Below, piece after piece: positions 24,332-33,171 of a stretch of DNA of 64,000 bases. How positions within the stretch are numbered: position 1 is the first letter of the stretch; every line of letters begins with the position of its first letter. The stretch is from Streptomyces sp. NBC_00390. GTDB lineage: Bacteria; Actinomycetota; Actinomycetes; Streptomycetales; Streptomycetaceae. Location of the stretch: positions 8,060,001-8,124,000 of the forward strand of contig NZ_CP107945.1 of NCBI RefSeq assembly GCF_036057275.1, written 5' to 3'. The translations under genes were made by a program, and so were the position numbers. A model generated the notes under the pieces. The model did not search any database, was not told where the DNA came from, and saw only the letters and a program-made list of their open reading frames with translations.

Positions 24332-24952
24332 CTACTCGAACCGCGCGGTGTCGCCTGCCCCTCGGCGTACGATCTCGGCTTCACCGCCGGAGAAGTCGAT
24401 GACCGTGGTCGGTTCGGTGCCGCAGTCGCCCGAGTCGACCACTGCGTCCAGCACATGGTCGAGGCGTTCCTTGATCTCCCAGCCCTGTGTCAGCGGCTCT
24501 TCCTCGTCGGGCAGCAGCAGCGTGCTGGAGAGCAGCGGCTCACCGAGTTCCGCGACGAGCGCCTGAGCAACGGCATGGTCAGGAATCCGGACTCCGACCG
24601 TCTTCTTCTTCGGGTGCAGCAACTGGCGCGGCACCTCCTTCGTCGCGGGCAGAATGAAGGTGTAACTGCCAGGCGTAGCCGCCTTGATCGCCCGGAACAC
24701 GTCGTTGTCGATCTGCACGAACTGGCCCAGCTGCGCAAAGTTCTGGCACACAAGGGTGAAGTGGTGACGATCGTCGAGGTTCCGGATCGATCGGATCCGG
24801 CCGATGCCGTCACGACTGCCCAGCTGGCATCCCAGGGCGTAACAGGAATCCGTCGGGTAGGCGACGAGCGCGCCGGATCGGATGCTGTCAGCCACGCTGC
24901 TGATGGTGCGCCGCTGAGGATTCTCGGGGTGCACGTCGAAGTACTTCGCCAT
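24332..24952 (-). CDS. YrdC/YciO/Sua5-type L-threonylcarbamoyladenylate synthase-like protein
   Basis: A 206-residue single YrdC domain protein. Motifs are SIRSGALVAYPTDSCYALGC, the KRxx-like loop replaced by IRNLDDRHHFTLVCQNFAQL, PGSYTFILPATKEVPRQLLH, and KKKTVGVRIPDHAVAQALVA with PLLSSTLLLPDEEEP. This arrangement is nearer YciO, whose tRNA t6A role is weaker, than to essential TsaC/Sua5. Streptomyces have a separate housekeeping Sua5, so this is probably the accessory paralogue that binds ATP and RNA. No operon partners. Confidence 0.85.
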   Translation of the reverse strand: MAKYFDVHPENPQRRTISSVADSIRSGALVAYPTDSCYALGCQLGSRDGIGRIRSIRNLDDRHHFTLVCQNFAQLGQFVQIDNDVFRAIKAATPGSYTFILPATKEVPRQLLHPKKKTVGVRIPDHAVAQALVAELGEPLLSSTLLLPDEEEPLTQGWEIKERLDHVLDAVVDSGDCGTEPTTVIDFSGGEAEIVRRGAGDTARFE

Positions 24953-25187
24953 TCGCCGAGTCTAGAGCGTGTTGCGGGCCCTTACCTGCCAGGTTGCGGC
25001 TGCTGCAGTACGCCTTGGATGTGCCCGGCACCTCACCGGCAATGAGCGGCTGTCGCTGTCGCCGTCGTCGAGTGCGACGTGCGTGCGGGCATGGAACTGC
25101 CGGACCTGGGACGGCCGAAAGACCGAGCCATGGCCGGATCGCCGCCGTCCGGGACCGGCCGGCACCTGCGCTGGGTACCTTCTCGGC

Positions 25188-25586
25188 ATGGAGCAGATGC
25201 GCAGGACTCTGACGTCCGAGGACGTCGTGGCGAAGATCCGGAGCGATGTCGCCGAGGGCGTGTACCGGCCGGGTGATCAGCTGCCCACCCCCGACAGCCT
25301 CGCCCGGGAGCTGGGCAAGCTCACCAAGGCGGTCGACTCCGCGTACCGGCAGCTGATCGAGCAAGGGGTGCTGGTGGAGGGCCTGCTCGAGCCGGGTGTC
25401 TTCGTGGCCGATCCGGAGATGGACCCGGGTGTCCGCAGCGTCGTGCAGGCGGTGCGCAGGCTGCAGCTCCAGGTCGAGCGGCTCGACAAGGGGCTTGGCG
25501 AGCTCACCGAACGCGTGGGGCGCATGGAGCGCAGCCTGCGCGAGGTCAACCGCGAGTGCGGGGGTGGACACGGATTCCAGTACTGA
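25188..25586 (+). CDS. GntR-type winged-helix regulator, short form
   Basis: A 132-residue regulator with a GntR winged helix (DVVAKIRSDVAEGVYRPGDQ, then LARELGKLTKAVDSAYRQLI) and, instead of a ligand domain, a C-terminal coiled coil (VVQAVRRLQLQVERLDKGLG, then ERVGRMERSLREVN). That makes it a YtrA-like or stand-alone dimeric repressor. ATG 25188 is close to a possible -10 element (TACCTT), so the mRNA may be leaderless. The direct repeat at 25573-25602 overlaps its stop codon and precedes the next gene, which may be its target. Confidence 0.82.
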   Translation: MEQMRRTLTSEDVVAKIRSDVAEGVYRPGDQLPTPDSLARELGKLTKAVDSAYRQLIEQGVLVEGLLEPGVFVADPEMDPGVRSVVQAVRRLQLQVERLDKGLGELTERVGRMERSLREVNRECGGGHGFQY

Positions 25587-25602
25587 TCCGATTCCAGTAC
25601 TG
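25573..25602. repeat. Tandem 13-bp repeat, candidate operator
   Basis: GATTCCAGTACTG occurs at 25573-25585 and again at 25590-25602, a 17-bp period. The second copy sits in the perfect palindrome CCAGTACTGG. It overlaps the end of the GntR gene and lies about 100 bp before the S24-GNAT gene. A tandem site of this size would suit a dimeric winged-helix repressor. Confidence 0.5.
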
Positions 25603-25701
25603 GCCTTTGACCGTGCTCCGGGCGCCTGCCCGCCGTCCGTCATGCACGCGGTGGCAGGCGAGGAGGCGGTCATTCCGGCGACGAACAGGCAGAATCAGCG
25701 G

Positions 25702-26595
25702 ATGGCCATGTTGGACGGGGTTGCGCACCGAGTCGCCGACGGACAAACCGTTGAGTTCCGTCCCACCGGCTCCTCGATGGTTCCCTTGATACGCAGCCGG
25801 CAGCTGGTTGTAGTCGGACCGGCCGATCCGGCGAAGCTGGAGGTCGGTGACATCGTTCTCGCCCGCGTTGCCGGCACCGTGTATCTGCATCTCGTTTCGG
25901 CAGTGGACAGACCCAGGAAACGGGTGCAGATCAGCAACAACCGCGGACGCGTGAACGGTTGGACGAGCCACGACCGGGTCTACGGTCTCTGTCTGGCCGT
26001 CGACGGTGTCCGCCGGCCAGGGGCTCAGAGCAAGCTTCGCGGGGCCGGGACCGGGATCAAGGCCACTCCTCTTGGCGCGGCGCGGCTGGAGCTGCTGCCA
26101 CTCCGCGTGGAGCATGCCGACGAGATGGCCGTCGCACTGTCCGACGCTTCCTTGCACACCTTCATCGGCGGCATTCCGGCCACGGCACAGGAACTGCGCG
26201 TCCGCTACGAACGCATGGTGACCGGTTCCCCCGACCCTGCGGTCTCCTGGTGGAACTGGGTGCTCCGGCTGCGTGACGAGGCACGTCTGGTGGGCACGGT
26301 CCAGGCGACGATCGGTCCGTCGGAGGAGGGCACGGAAGCCGAGATCGCCTGGGTCGTCGGAGTGCCGTGGCAGCGGAGGGGTATCGCAACGGAAGCGGCG
26401 CAGAGGCTCGTTGTCTGGCTCGAGCAGCTACCTGTGCAGTCCCTCATCGCCCATATCCATCCGGACCATCAGGCGTCGGCTTCCATCGCCTCCGCCATCG
26501 GCCTGTCACCGACAGACCGATGGCAGGACGGCGAGGTCAGGTGGGAACGGGCGGTGACGGTGCATCCTCGCAGGAGGGGTGTGGGGCAGCCGTGA
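25702..26595 (+). CDS. S24/S26-like peptidase domain fused to a GNAT acetyltransferase
   Basis: A 297-residue two-domain protein. Residues 1-110 form an S24/S26-like beta domain: FRPTGSSMVPLIRSRQLVVV with the nucleophile serine before M, LEVGDIVLARVAGTVYLHLV and VQISNNRGRVNGWTSHDRVY. The place of the usual catalytic lysine (VKRV in LexA types) reads YLHLV, so peptidase activity is doubtful. Residues 118-290 form a GNAT domain (RLELLPLRVEHADEMAVALS, then IAWVVGVPWQRRGIATEAAQ, the acetyl-CoA loop). ATG 25702 lacks a clear ribosome site; ATG 25642 is an alternative. Preceding GntR gene is a likely regulator. The joining of the two domains is unusual. Confidence 0.75.
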   Translation: MAMLDGVAHRVADGQTVEFRPTGSSMVPLIRSRQLVVVGPADPAKLEVGDIVLARVAGTVYLHLVSAVDRPRKRVQISNNRGRVNGWTSHDRVYGLCLAVDGVRRPGAQSKLRGAGTGIKATPLGAARLELLPLRVEHADEMAVALSDASLHTFIGGIPATAQELRVRYERMVTGSPDPAVSWWNWVLRLRDEARLVGTVQATIGPSEEGTEAEIAWVVGVPWQRRGIATEAAQRLVVWLEQLPVQSLIAHIHPDHQASASIASAIGLSPTDRWQDGEVRWERAVTVHPRRRGVGQP

Positions 26596-26681
26596 GCCAC
26601 CCGGCCCGGACACCTCGCTCAGGCTTCGGCGAGACTGCCGGTGCTGAGGGCTGGTACCTGCCCGACGCCTGGACCGACCGT

Positions 26682-27989
26682 TCAGCGCGCCGCCACCGAT
26701 TGCAGGAGGGGCTCGTCCATGGCCGGGACCGGGGTCGCGTCCGTGGTGGACGGCTTGCGCACCAGCAGCAGGGCTGCATCGTCGTGGAGGCTGCCGCCCA
26801 CATGGGCCAGCAGTTCGTCGGCCAGAGCGGCCAACGTGCGGGACGGCTCGTCCGAGGCGTGCCGCGCCACCCCCTCGATCAGGGGGAAGAACTCCCGGCG
26901 TTCGTTGCGCGCCTCGGTGACCCCGTCGGTGTAGAGCAGGAGCTGGTCGCCGTCGGTGAACGGCAGTACCTGAAGGCTCGGCGTCTCGCCGGTGAGGGCG
27001 CCCAGCCCCAGAGGCGGAGCGGGGCGGGCGGGTTCCACAGCTGTGACGGTGGAGTCCCGGACCAGGAGCGGCGGGGCGTGCCCGCAGTTGACCACCTCCA
27101 TGTACCCCGACCGGAAGTGGCCCACGACCACGGCGGTGACGAAGTCGTCCGCACCGAGGTTGCGCGACAGGCTCCGCTCGATCCGGGCGACGACGTCCAG
27201 GAGGTCCGGCTCGTCGTAGGCGGCCTCGCGAAAGACACCGACGACCAGGGCGGCCGTGCTCACCGCGGGCAGCCCCTTGCCGCGCACATCGCCGACGATC
27301 ATCCTGACCCCGTACGGAGTGGGCAAGAGGGCGTAGAGGTCCCCGCCGATCCGGGCCTCCGCCGCGGCGGCGCTGTAGCGGACGGCCACCTGGAACTGGC
27401 CGACGGTGGCGGGCACCGGCTTGAGGAGCGCGTGCTGAGCGGCCTCGGCCACGGAGCGGACGGCGGCCAGGATGCGTTCGCGGCGCTCTCGCAGCGCGCT
27501 GGCCAGGCTGCTTGCCAGAGTGACGGCCACCAGCGCGGACAGCAGGATCGCCTGCTCACCCGCCGGGGCGTCGCCACGGGTGCCGAGTGCGGTACCCAGC
27601 GTCACGGCGAGGATGCCGGTGCCGAGCACTCCGCACGGTCGGCAGGTGGCAGCGGCCAACGCGGGCCCGACGGCCAGCAGCGGCAAGTAGGCCATGCCGG
27701 CTCCGGTGGCCAGTGCGAGGAACGCGACGGCAGTGACGATCAGAGCGGGCGCGCAGACAGCGAGCTGTGAGGCGACGCCCGTCCCGTCCGGCGCCACTGT
27801 CCCCCCGGCCTGGGAGGGTGTCGTACGGGCATACGGCCGGACACGCCCGGAATTCGCCGCCCGCCGTGTCAGACTCCGCAACCAGGTCGGCCGGCGATCG
27901 CGACGCCCGTCCCGTATCTGGATCGTGTTCCTCAGTGGCAACGGCCTATCCCTCCGCACACTCGAATGTCCGTTTTGGCCAGAAAACAC
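26682..27989 (-). CDS. Membrane-anchored PP2C/SpoIIE-type serine phosphatase (RsbU-like)
   Basis: A protein of up to 435 residues. After a basic N-terminus of about 70 residues whose true start is unclear, there are hydrophobic helices between about 75 and 165 (LAVCAPALIVTAVAFLALAT, YLPLLAVGPALAAATC, AILLSALVAVTLASSLASAL). A PP2C_SIG domain fills the rest: ARIGGDLYALLPTPYGVRMI, VGDVRGKGLPAVSTAALV, NCGHAPPLLV and YTDGVTEARNERREFF with DDAALLLV. Metal-binding aspartates are present. It should dephosphorylate an anti-sigma antagonist of the STAS type, but no partner gene is nearby. This is one of three such phosphatases in the window. Confidence 0.87.
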   Translation of the reverse strand: MFSGQNGHSSVRRDRPLPLRNTIQIRDGRRDRRPTWLRSLTRRAANSGRVRPYARTTPSQAGGTVAPDGTGVASQLAVCAPALIVTAVAFLALATGAGMAYLPLLAVGPALAAATCRPCGVLGTGILAVTLGTALGTRGDAPAGEQAILLSALVAVTLASSLASALRERRERILAAVRSVAEAAQHALLKPVPATVGQFQVAVRYSAAAAEARIGGDLYALLPTPYGVRMIVGDVRGKGLPAVSTAALVVGVFREAAYDEPDLLDVVARIERSLSRNLGADDFVTAVVVGHFRSGYMEVVNCGHAPPLLVRDSTVTAVEPARPAPPLGLGALTGETPSLQVLPFTDGDQLLLYTDGVTEARNERREFFPLIEGVARHASDEPSRTLAALADELLAHVGGSLHDDAALLLVRKPSTTDATPVPAMDEPLLQSVAAR

Positions 27990-28020
27990 GCATCTTGTGA
28001 GTGCGGCAAGGGCGGGATTT

Positions 28021-28779
28021 TCAGATAGTGAGCGACATGCCTCGTGTCACGCGGCTCGCCGTGGGAATCAGTAGTTCCCGGATCTCGTCGACGCGGTGAC
28101 GCTGGTCCGCCCGCAGGGAGACCCCGAGCGAGCCGAGTGTGTTCCCGCGGTACACGGGCACCGCGACGCAGAAAGTGCCGAGGCTGTACTCCTCCAGGTC
28201 CATGACGACCGGCTCGGCGGGCTCGCGGTCCAGCAGGCGGAGGAGCTCTGCGCGGCGGGTGATGGTGCGGGGCGTGAGATCGGCGAGGTCGTGCCGGGAG
28301 AGGTAGTCGTTGCGTCCCTCCTCGTCCAGCTCACGCAGCACGCACTTGCCCAGCGCCGTGGCATGCCCGGCGTCCTCGAAACCCACCCACAGGTCGACCC
28401 GTGGTGCCCGGGGGCCGTCGACGATCTCGGCGACACGGATCTCCCCGTCCTCGTAGAAGGTCAGGTAGGCGGCGGCCGCCAGTTCGTCGCGCAGGGCACC
28501 GAGCGTGGGGCGGACCCGACTGAGCACTGCCTGCCCGTGGCTTCCGTGGTGCAGGGCCTGCACCTTGTCTCCGATGACGAACGCGCCGTCGTCCAGTTTG
28601 CGCACGTACCCGTCGTGAGCGAGCGTGCGCAGCAGGTGATACGTGGTGGCGAGGGCAAGGCCCGCCTCCCGCGCCAGCTGCTTCGCCGTGGCGCCGCCGT
28701 CATGTGCCCCCACGGCTTCCAGGAGTCGGAAGGCCCGCTGGACGGAAGTGATGAGGGTGGGTCCACCTTGAGCACCCAT
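28021..28779 (-). CDS. IclR family transcriptional regulator
   Basis: A 252-residue regulator. The N-terminal winged helix reads LITSVQRAFRLLEAVGAHDG, then LAREAGLALATTYHLLRTLA. The C-terminal IclR effector domain has FEDAGHATALGKCVLRELDE, a DLTPRTITRR block and FCVAVPVYRGNTLGSLGVSL. Length and layout are standard. It is divergent from the DUF1996 gene and follows the phosphatase; neither is an obvious target. Family members control catabolic genes for aromatic or other carbon sources, or act globally in Streptomyces. Confidence 0.93.
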   Translation of the reverse strand: MGAQGGPTLITSVQRAFRLLEAVGAHDGGATAKQLAREAGLALATTYHLLRTLAHDGYVRKLDDGAFVIGDKVQALHHGSHGQAVLSRVRPTLGALRDELAAAAYLTFYEDGEIRVAEIVDGPRAPRVDLWVGFEDAGHATALGKCVLRELDEEGRNDYLSRHDLADLTPRTITRRAELLRLLDREPAEPVVMDLEEYSLGTFCVAVPVYRGNTLGSLGVSLRADQRHRVDEIRELLIPTASRVTRGMSLTI

Positions 28780-29007
28780 GGTTCAAGGTTGCGCCCGCCG
28801 GCCCCCCGCAGCAAGGCGCCCGGGCGGTGACGACATGGGCACGCTTCAGGCTCATGGTGATGAGGGGCGGCGGCTTCCATGCTGGAGGTTGCTACGAACT
28901 CCCGCCCTCATTGAACACTTCAGGCGTCACTTCCGTATGGAGCTCAGCGCTTCCCCCACAGCCGGCGCACACTCACGGCCGACCGGCTATGAAGCATTGG
29001 AGTTCCA

Positions 29008-31083
29008 ATGAGACATACAGTTCGACGACGCTCAAGAAGAGGCAGAAGACTGGTCGTTGCCTCGGTCGCGCTGGTCCTGGGCGGGGGTGGTCTCGTCGCG
29101 ATCACCTCCTACGCCTCAGCCGGCGAAGGCTGGGGCTCCTGGGGCGGCAAGGCCGACGAGCAACAGCAGACCCAGAGTGCGGGTCTTTCGGCGTCCACCA
29201 TCAAGTGCCCTGAAGTGGCGAACGGGCTCCCCGACGTGCCGGAGGCGGCCCGGGCGGAGGTCGACCGCGAACTGGCCACGATGGACAGCCAGATAACGGA
29301 GGCTTATCAGCGGTTCGCCGATGAGAAGGAACAGATAGAGCAGGATCCGCAGTTCGTCCAGAACGCGATCCTCGGACCGCTCCAGGACAAGCGGGCCGCG
29401 AGCATCGACCGCATAGCCGTCGCCATCGGCCGGGCAGCCGGGCAGCGGCCCCAGGGGCTGGAGGCATTGGCTCCTTGCGCCTTGCAGGCGGATGAGGCGG
29501 ACAACGCCAACGGCGGTCAGGATCAGGGTGACGGTCAGGATCAGGGCCAGGACCAGGACCAGGGCCAGGGCCAGGGTGACGGCCAGGACCAGGGTCAGGG
29601 TCAGGGCCAGGCGGGCAACGGCCCCGAGGCCGGCGACTTCGTCGACATCGAGTCGGTGCAGCCGAATGTCCAGAACCCCCGCAAGCTTCGTAACGCCTCC
29701 CGCGGCACCTTCTCCACGAAGTGCGGTGTCAACGCGAACGGCAAGTTCAACCCTGACAATGTGATCGTCGCCCCGGGTGTCAGCAACGGCGCGCACCACA
29801 TGCACGACTATGTCGGCAACCAGGCCAATGACGCGTTCGCGAGCGACGACGACCTGGCAGGCGGCCAGACCACCTGCAACAACCAGGGGGACAAGTCGAC
29901 GTACTACTGGCCCGTGCTGCGTCTGCAGAACGGCCAGAACGAGAACGACGCCGAAGCGGACGGCGGCGGCAAGGACCAGAACGTCGGCGAGATCCAGACG
30001 CCTTCCCAGGTCACGCTGAACTTCGTGGGAAGCCCGGTCGGCAAGGTCACCGCGATGCCCCGCTTCCTGCGGATCATCACCGGTGACGCCAAGGCCTTCG
30101 TCAACGGGAACGCGAATGCCAACGCCTCCTGGAGCTGCACCGGATTCGAGAACCGCCAGCTGAAGGACAAGTACCCGATCTGCCCCGAGGGCAGCCAGGT
30201 GGTCCGTTCCTTCAAGTTCCAGAGCTGCTGGGACGGTCAGAACATCGACAGCGCCAACCACCGCACGCACGTGGCCTTCGCCGACCAGAACGGCAACTGC
30301 CCGAACGGCTTCCAGGCCATCCCGCAGCTGGTGCAGCGGATCGTCTACGACGTGCCGCCGCCGGTCTTCGACGGCGAGAACGCCTCGGTGTTCGCGGTCG
30401 ACTCCTTCCCCGAGCAGCTGCACAAGCCGGTCACCGACCACGGCGACTTCATCAACGTCTTCGACGACAACCTCATGAAGGAGTTGGTCGACTGCATCAA
30501 CACCGGCCGACAGTGCGGCTCCGACGACCCGGGTGACCCTCAGACCGGCCCCGAGGAGGGTCCCGATGCCGGGGATGGGTCGGATGCCGAGTCGCCTGCC
30601 GAGTCGCCTGCTGTGAAGGATGACAAGCCGAGTTCTCCTGGTCCGGTGGAGGGGCCAGGGGCGGGCAAGCCTGCTGTCAAGGATGTGAAGCCGAGCGCTG
30701 CTGCTCCGCAGGAGAGCTCGGATGCCGGCGCGCCTGCTGTGAAGGACGTGAAGCCGAGTGCTCCTGTCCCGACGAAGACCCCGGCTGCTGTGGCTGAGGC
30801 GGATGCCGGCGCACCTGCTGTGAAGGACGTGAAGCCGAGCACTGCTGGTCCGGAGGACAGTTCCGATGCTGCGGCTGAGACAGGTCAGAGCGCGCCCACG
30901 GCGCAGGGCGCGCCGGATGCGGGTGCGAACGGCCCGGCGTCCCCCGTTGCCGGCGAACCGCAGGGCGGCCTTGCTGATACGGGTGCCGTGCTGTGGCCGA
31001 GTGCGGCCGCACTCGTGCTGCTGACCGCCGGTTTCCTGCTTCTTCGGGCGCGCACCCGCCGCAGGACGGTCCGTCACCGCTGA
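29008..31083 (+). CDS. Secreted DUF1996 protein with repeats and an LAxTG sortase-E anchor
   Basis: A 691-residue surface protein. A twin-basic signal peptide covers residues 1-38. Residues 60-150 are helical. A Gln/Asp/Gly linker of GQDQ-type units spans about 162-200. A DUF1996 domain follows at about 235-460, starting near FSTKCGVNANGKFNPDN, with NGAHHMHDYVGN and HRTHVAFADQNG supplying histidines. The stalk at about 530-620 holds four nine-residue repeats (PAVKDVKPS, first copy PAVKDDKPS). The end is LADTG, a helix and RARTRRRTVRHR, a class E sortase signal. It should be covalently wall-linked. DUF1996 proteins are secreted in fungi and actinomycetes, function unproven. No sortase gene is in the window. 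Confidence 0.88.
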   Translation: MRHTVRRRSRRGRRLVVASVALVLGGGGLVAITSYASAGEGWGSWGGKADEQQQTQSAGLSASTIKCPEVANGLPDVPEAARAEVDRELATMDSQITEAYQRFADEKEQIEQDPQFVQNAILGPLQDKRAASIDRIAVAIGRAAGQRPQGLEALAPCALQADEADNANGGQDQGDGQDQGQDQDQGQGQGDGQDQGQGQGQAGNGPEAGDFVDIESVQPNVQNPRKLRNASRGTFSTKCGVNANGKFNPDNVIVAPGVSNGAHHMHDYVGNQANDAFASDDDLAGGQTTCNNQGDKSTYYWPVLRLQNGQNENDAEADGGGKDQNVGEIQTPSQVTLNFVGSPVGKVTAMPRFLRIITGDAKAFVNGNANANASWSCTGFENRQLKDKYPICPEGSQVVRSFKFQSCWDGQNIDSANHRTHVAFADQNGNCPNGFQAIPQLVQRIVYDVPPPVFDGENASVFAVDSFPEQLHKPVTDHGDFINVFDDNLMKELVDCINTGRQCGSDDPGDPQTGPEEGPDAGDGSDAESPAESPAVKDDKPSSPGPVEGPGAGKPAVKDVKPSAAAPQESSDAGAPAVKDVKPSAPVPTKTPAAVAEADAGAPAVKDVKPSTAGPEDSSDAAAETGQSAPTAQGAPDAGANGPASPVAGEPQGGLADTGAVLWPSAAALVLLTAGFLLLRARTRRRTVRHR

Positions 31084-31109
31084 TGTAGGCCGTTTGTGCA
31101 GGCCATCGA

Positions 31110-31150
31110 GATCCCCGGCCGGACCGGAAACACCGGTCCGGCCAGGGATC
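31110..31150. terminator. Bidirectional hairpin terminator
   Basis: GATCCCCGGCCGGACCGG (31110-31127) pairs with CCGGTCCGGCCAGGGATC (31133-31150), 17 of 18 bases, around the loop AAACA. It lies between the convergent DUF1996 and ABC exporter genes, so it can terminate both. Confidence 0.85.
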
Positions 31151-31176
31151 CGGAGGCCGGGCGCAGGCACATCCGC

Positions 31177-33171
31177 TCATGAACGCTCGGCGGACTCCGG
31201 CGCGCTGGGGCGCGGCAGGCCAGGACGCGCTCTGGGAGCGTACTGAGCGGCCTGCGTGCGGAACATCGCGGCGTAGCGCCCCTTCGCCGCCATCAGTTCG
31301 TCGTGGCTGCCGTGCTCGGCCAGACGGCCGTGGTGCAGGACATGGATGAGGTCGGCGTGACGCACACCGGACATACGGTGGGTGACCAGGACGACGGCGC
31401 GCTGCGGGCCGGCGAGGCGCCGGATGCGGTCGAAGGCCTCGATCTCCGCCTCGGGGTCCAGCGCCGAGGTCGGCTCGTCGACGATGAGAATGCTGTCGGC
31501 CGGACAGGTCGTCGTGCGCCAGTGGGTTCGGGCCAGCCCGATCTTCTGCCACTCGCCGCCGCTGATCTCCGAAGCGCCCCGGAACACTCGGGCCAGTAAC
31601 GTCCGTAATCCGTGGGGGAGTCTGTCGATGACCGGCGCGGCTCCGGCATAGTCGACCGAGGCTTCCAGCTCCTCGTCGAAGGCCGCCCGGTGGGGACGTC
31701 CGATCCCGATGTTCACGGCGGCTGTCATCGGCCAGCGCTGGAAGTCCTGCGTGAGCAGAGAGACCCTCTCGAAGACCTGGGACCGGTTCAGATCGGTCAG
31801 CTCCACAGCGCCCCATCGCACGCTGCCGCTCTGGGGCAGCAGCAGTCCGGCGAGAATCTTCATCAGCGTGCTCTTGCCCGAGCCGTTCTCGCCGACGACC
31901 GCGATCACCGACCCCATCGGAACGGACAGGGACACCTCGTCCAGCGCGGGCTCGTCCCGGTCGGGATACCGGTAACTGACCTTGTCCAGGGCGATCTTGT
32001 CCATACGGGCGGGCACGCCCGCTCCTGTGTCAGGGATCGCGCGCCGGCCCGCCTCGGTCAGGAATCGCTCGTGATCCTGGACGTAAAGGGACTCCTCGTG
32101 AAGCTGGTTGACGTTCATCACCAGCGCCCCCAGGCTGGCCGAACCCGACCGGACGGCGATCACCGCGGTGCCGGCGACCGCGAGTTCCATGTGTCCGGCG
32201 ACGATGAGCCAGATCATGACCCCGTAGGTGCAGGCCATGGCCAGGCCGGAGAACGCCGCGGCCACGAGCTCGGTGACCGCCTTGTCGTTGGCGAGCCGCT
32301 TCTGTTCGGCCTCCGCGCTTTCGGACATGTCGCGGTAGCGGTCCAGCAGGAACGAGCCGACCGCATGGATCCGTACCTCCTGAGCGGCGCTGCGTTCGGT
32401 GAGCAGGTTGCCGATCAGACGGCCTGCCCGCACATGCTCGACCCAGGACATCACCGATACGTACCTCTCCTGCGCCACCCTCATCGCCCCCCAGCCGCGC
32501 GGTGCCGCGATCAGCAGCAGCATCGGCAGCAACGCCGGGTGCAGAATGGTGAGGACGCCGGCCGTGGCGACCAGGGCGATGGTGCTGTTGAGGGCGGCGA
32601 CACAGGCACCGATCATGACCCGGGCGGCGGCGGCCCCGTACTGCGCCACGTCGATCAGACGCCGGAACGCCGGGTCCTCGATCGCCTCCAGTTCCACGGC
32701 GGCGGCCGCCGCCAGGTACTCGGTGGTGGCCAGCCGCTCCACCAGCGGCTCCAGACGCCCGGCCCGCGACGTGGACCAGCCCGCGAGGGCGGCGTTGACC
32801 ACGGCGACGGCGGCGACGGTGATCAAGGCCGGCAGGGCCGTACGCAGCCGGTCGATCGCGGTGCCGCCGCCCAGCAGGGCATGCATGACCGCGTTGACGG
32901 CCAGCAGGCTTGCCGCCGCGGCAACACCCTGCCCCACCTCGCTGATCCCCACGCCTAGCAGGGACGGGCGGTCGGCCCGCCAGGCTCGGCGCAGCGTCCC
33001 CAGCACCAGCCGGGGCAGAGCCCGGATCGCCGTGAGCATCGTCAGGTCGAGCTGGGCCCGCTCGTGCTCGGACCAGCCGGTGTCGTACCGCAGCGGCCCC
33101 CCGAACAACTCCCGTTCGGCCTCGGAGACGGTGGGCTCGATCATGCGTACGCGCCGGAAGAACCGCTTCAC
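31177..33171 (-). CDS. ABC exporter with fused membrane and ATPase domains
   Basis: A 664-residue half-exporter. Residues 70-350 carry the transmembrane helices. The nucleotide-binding domain (about 390-625) has Walker A GENGSGKST, Q-loop LLTQDFQRWPMTAAVNIG, signature ISGGEWQK, Walker B ILIVDEPTSALD and H-loop LVTHR. The GTG start overlaps the stop of the 69-residue peptide gene (GTGA), so the two are translationally coupled. Codons 522 and 525 are both TTA (31606-31608 and 31597-31599), pointing to bldA control and late expression. Exporters of this shape move peptides, lipids or drugs. Coupling to a small peptide gene suggests peptide export, which is inference. Confidence 0.88.
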   Translation of the reverse strand: MKRFFRRVRMIEPTVSEAERELFGGPLRYDTGWSEHERAQLDLTMLTAIRALPRLVLGTLRRAWRADRPSLLGVGISEVGQGVAAAASLLAVNAVMHALLGGGTAIDRLRTALPALITVAAVAVVNAALAGWSTSRAGRLEPLVERLATTEYLAAAAAVELEAIEDPAFRRLIDVAQYGAAAARVMIGACVAALNSTIALVATAGVLTILHPALLPMLLLIAAPRGWGAMRVAQERYVSVMSWVEHVRAGRLIGNLLTERSAAQEVRIHAVGSFLLDRYRDMSESAEAEQKRLANDKAVTELVAAAFSGLAMACTYGVMIWLIVAGHMELAVAGTAVIAVRSGSASLGALVMNVNQLHEESLYVQDHERFLTEAGRRAIPDTGAGVPARMDKIALDKVSYRYPDRDEPALDEVSLSVPMGSVIAVVGENGSGKSTLMKILAGLLLPQSGSVRWGAVELTDLNRSQVFERVSLLTQDFQRWPMTAAVNIGIGRPHRAAFDEELEASVDYAGAAPVIDRLPHGLRTLLARVFRGASEISGGEWQKIGLARTHWRTTTCPADSILIVDEPTSALDPEAEIEAFDRIRRLAGPQRAVVLVTHRMSGVRHADLIHVLHHGRLAEHGSHDELMAAKGRYAAMFRTQAAQYAPRARPGLPRPSAPESAERS

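Noticed and set aside
29515..29620. Short tandem repeats that could suggest a CRISPR or minisatellite
   Set aside because: They are GQDQ-type codons inside the DUF1996 gene; units vary and there are no spacers.
29116..31170. A 684-codon minus-strand frame opposite the DUF1996 gene
   Set aside because: Composition shadow of the repeat-rich plus-strand gene; no recognisable fold.
31612..32958. A 448-codon plus-strand frame opposite the ABC exporter
   Set aside because: Shadow of the exporter, whose Walker and signature motifs are intact on the minus strand.
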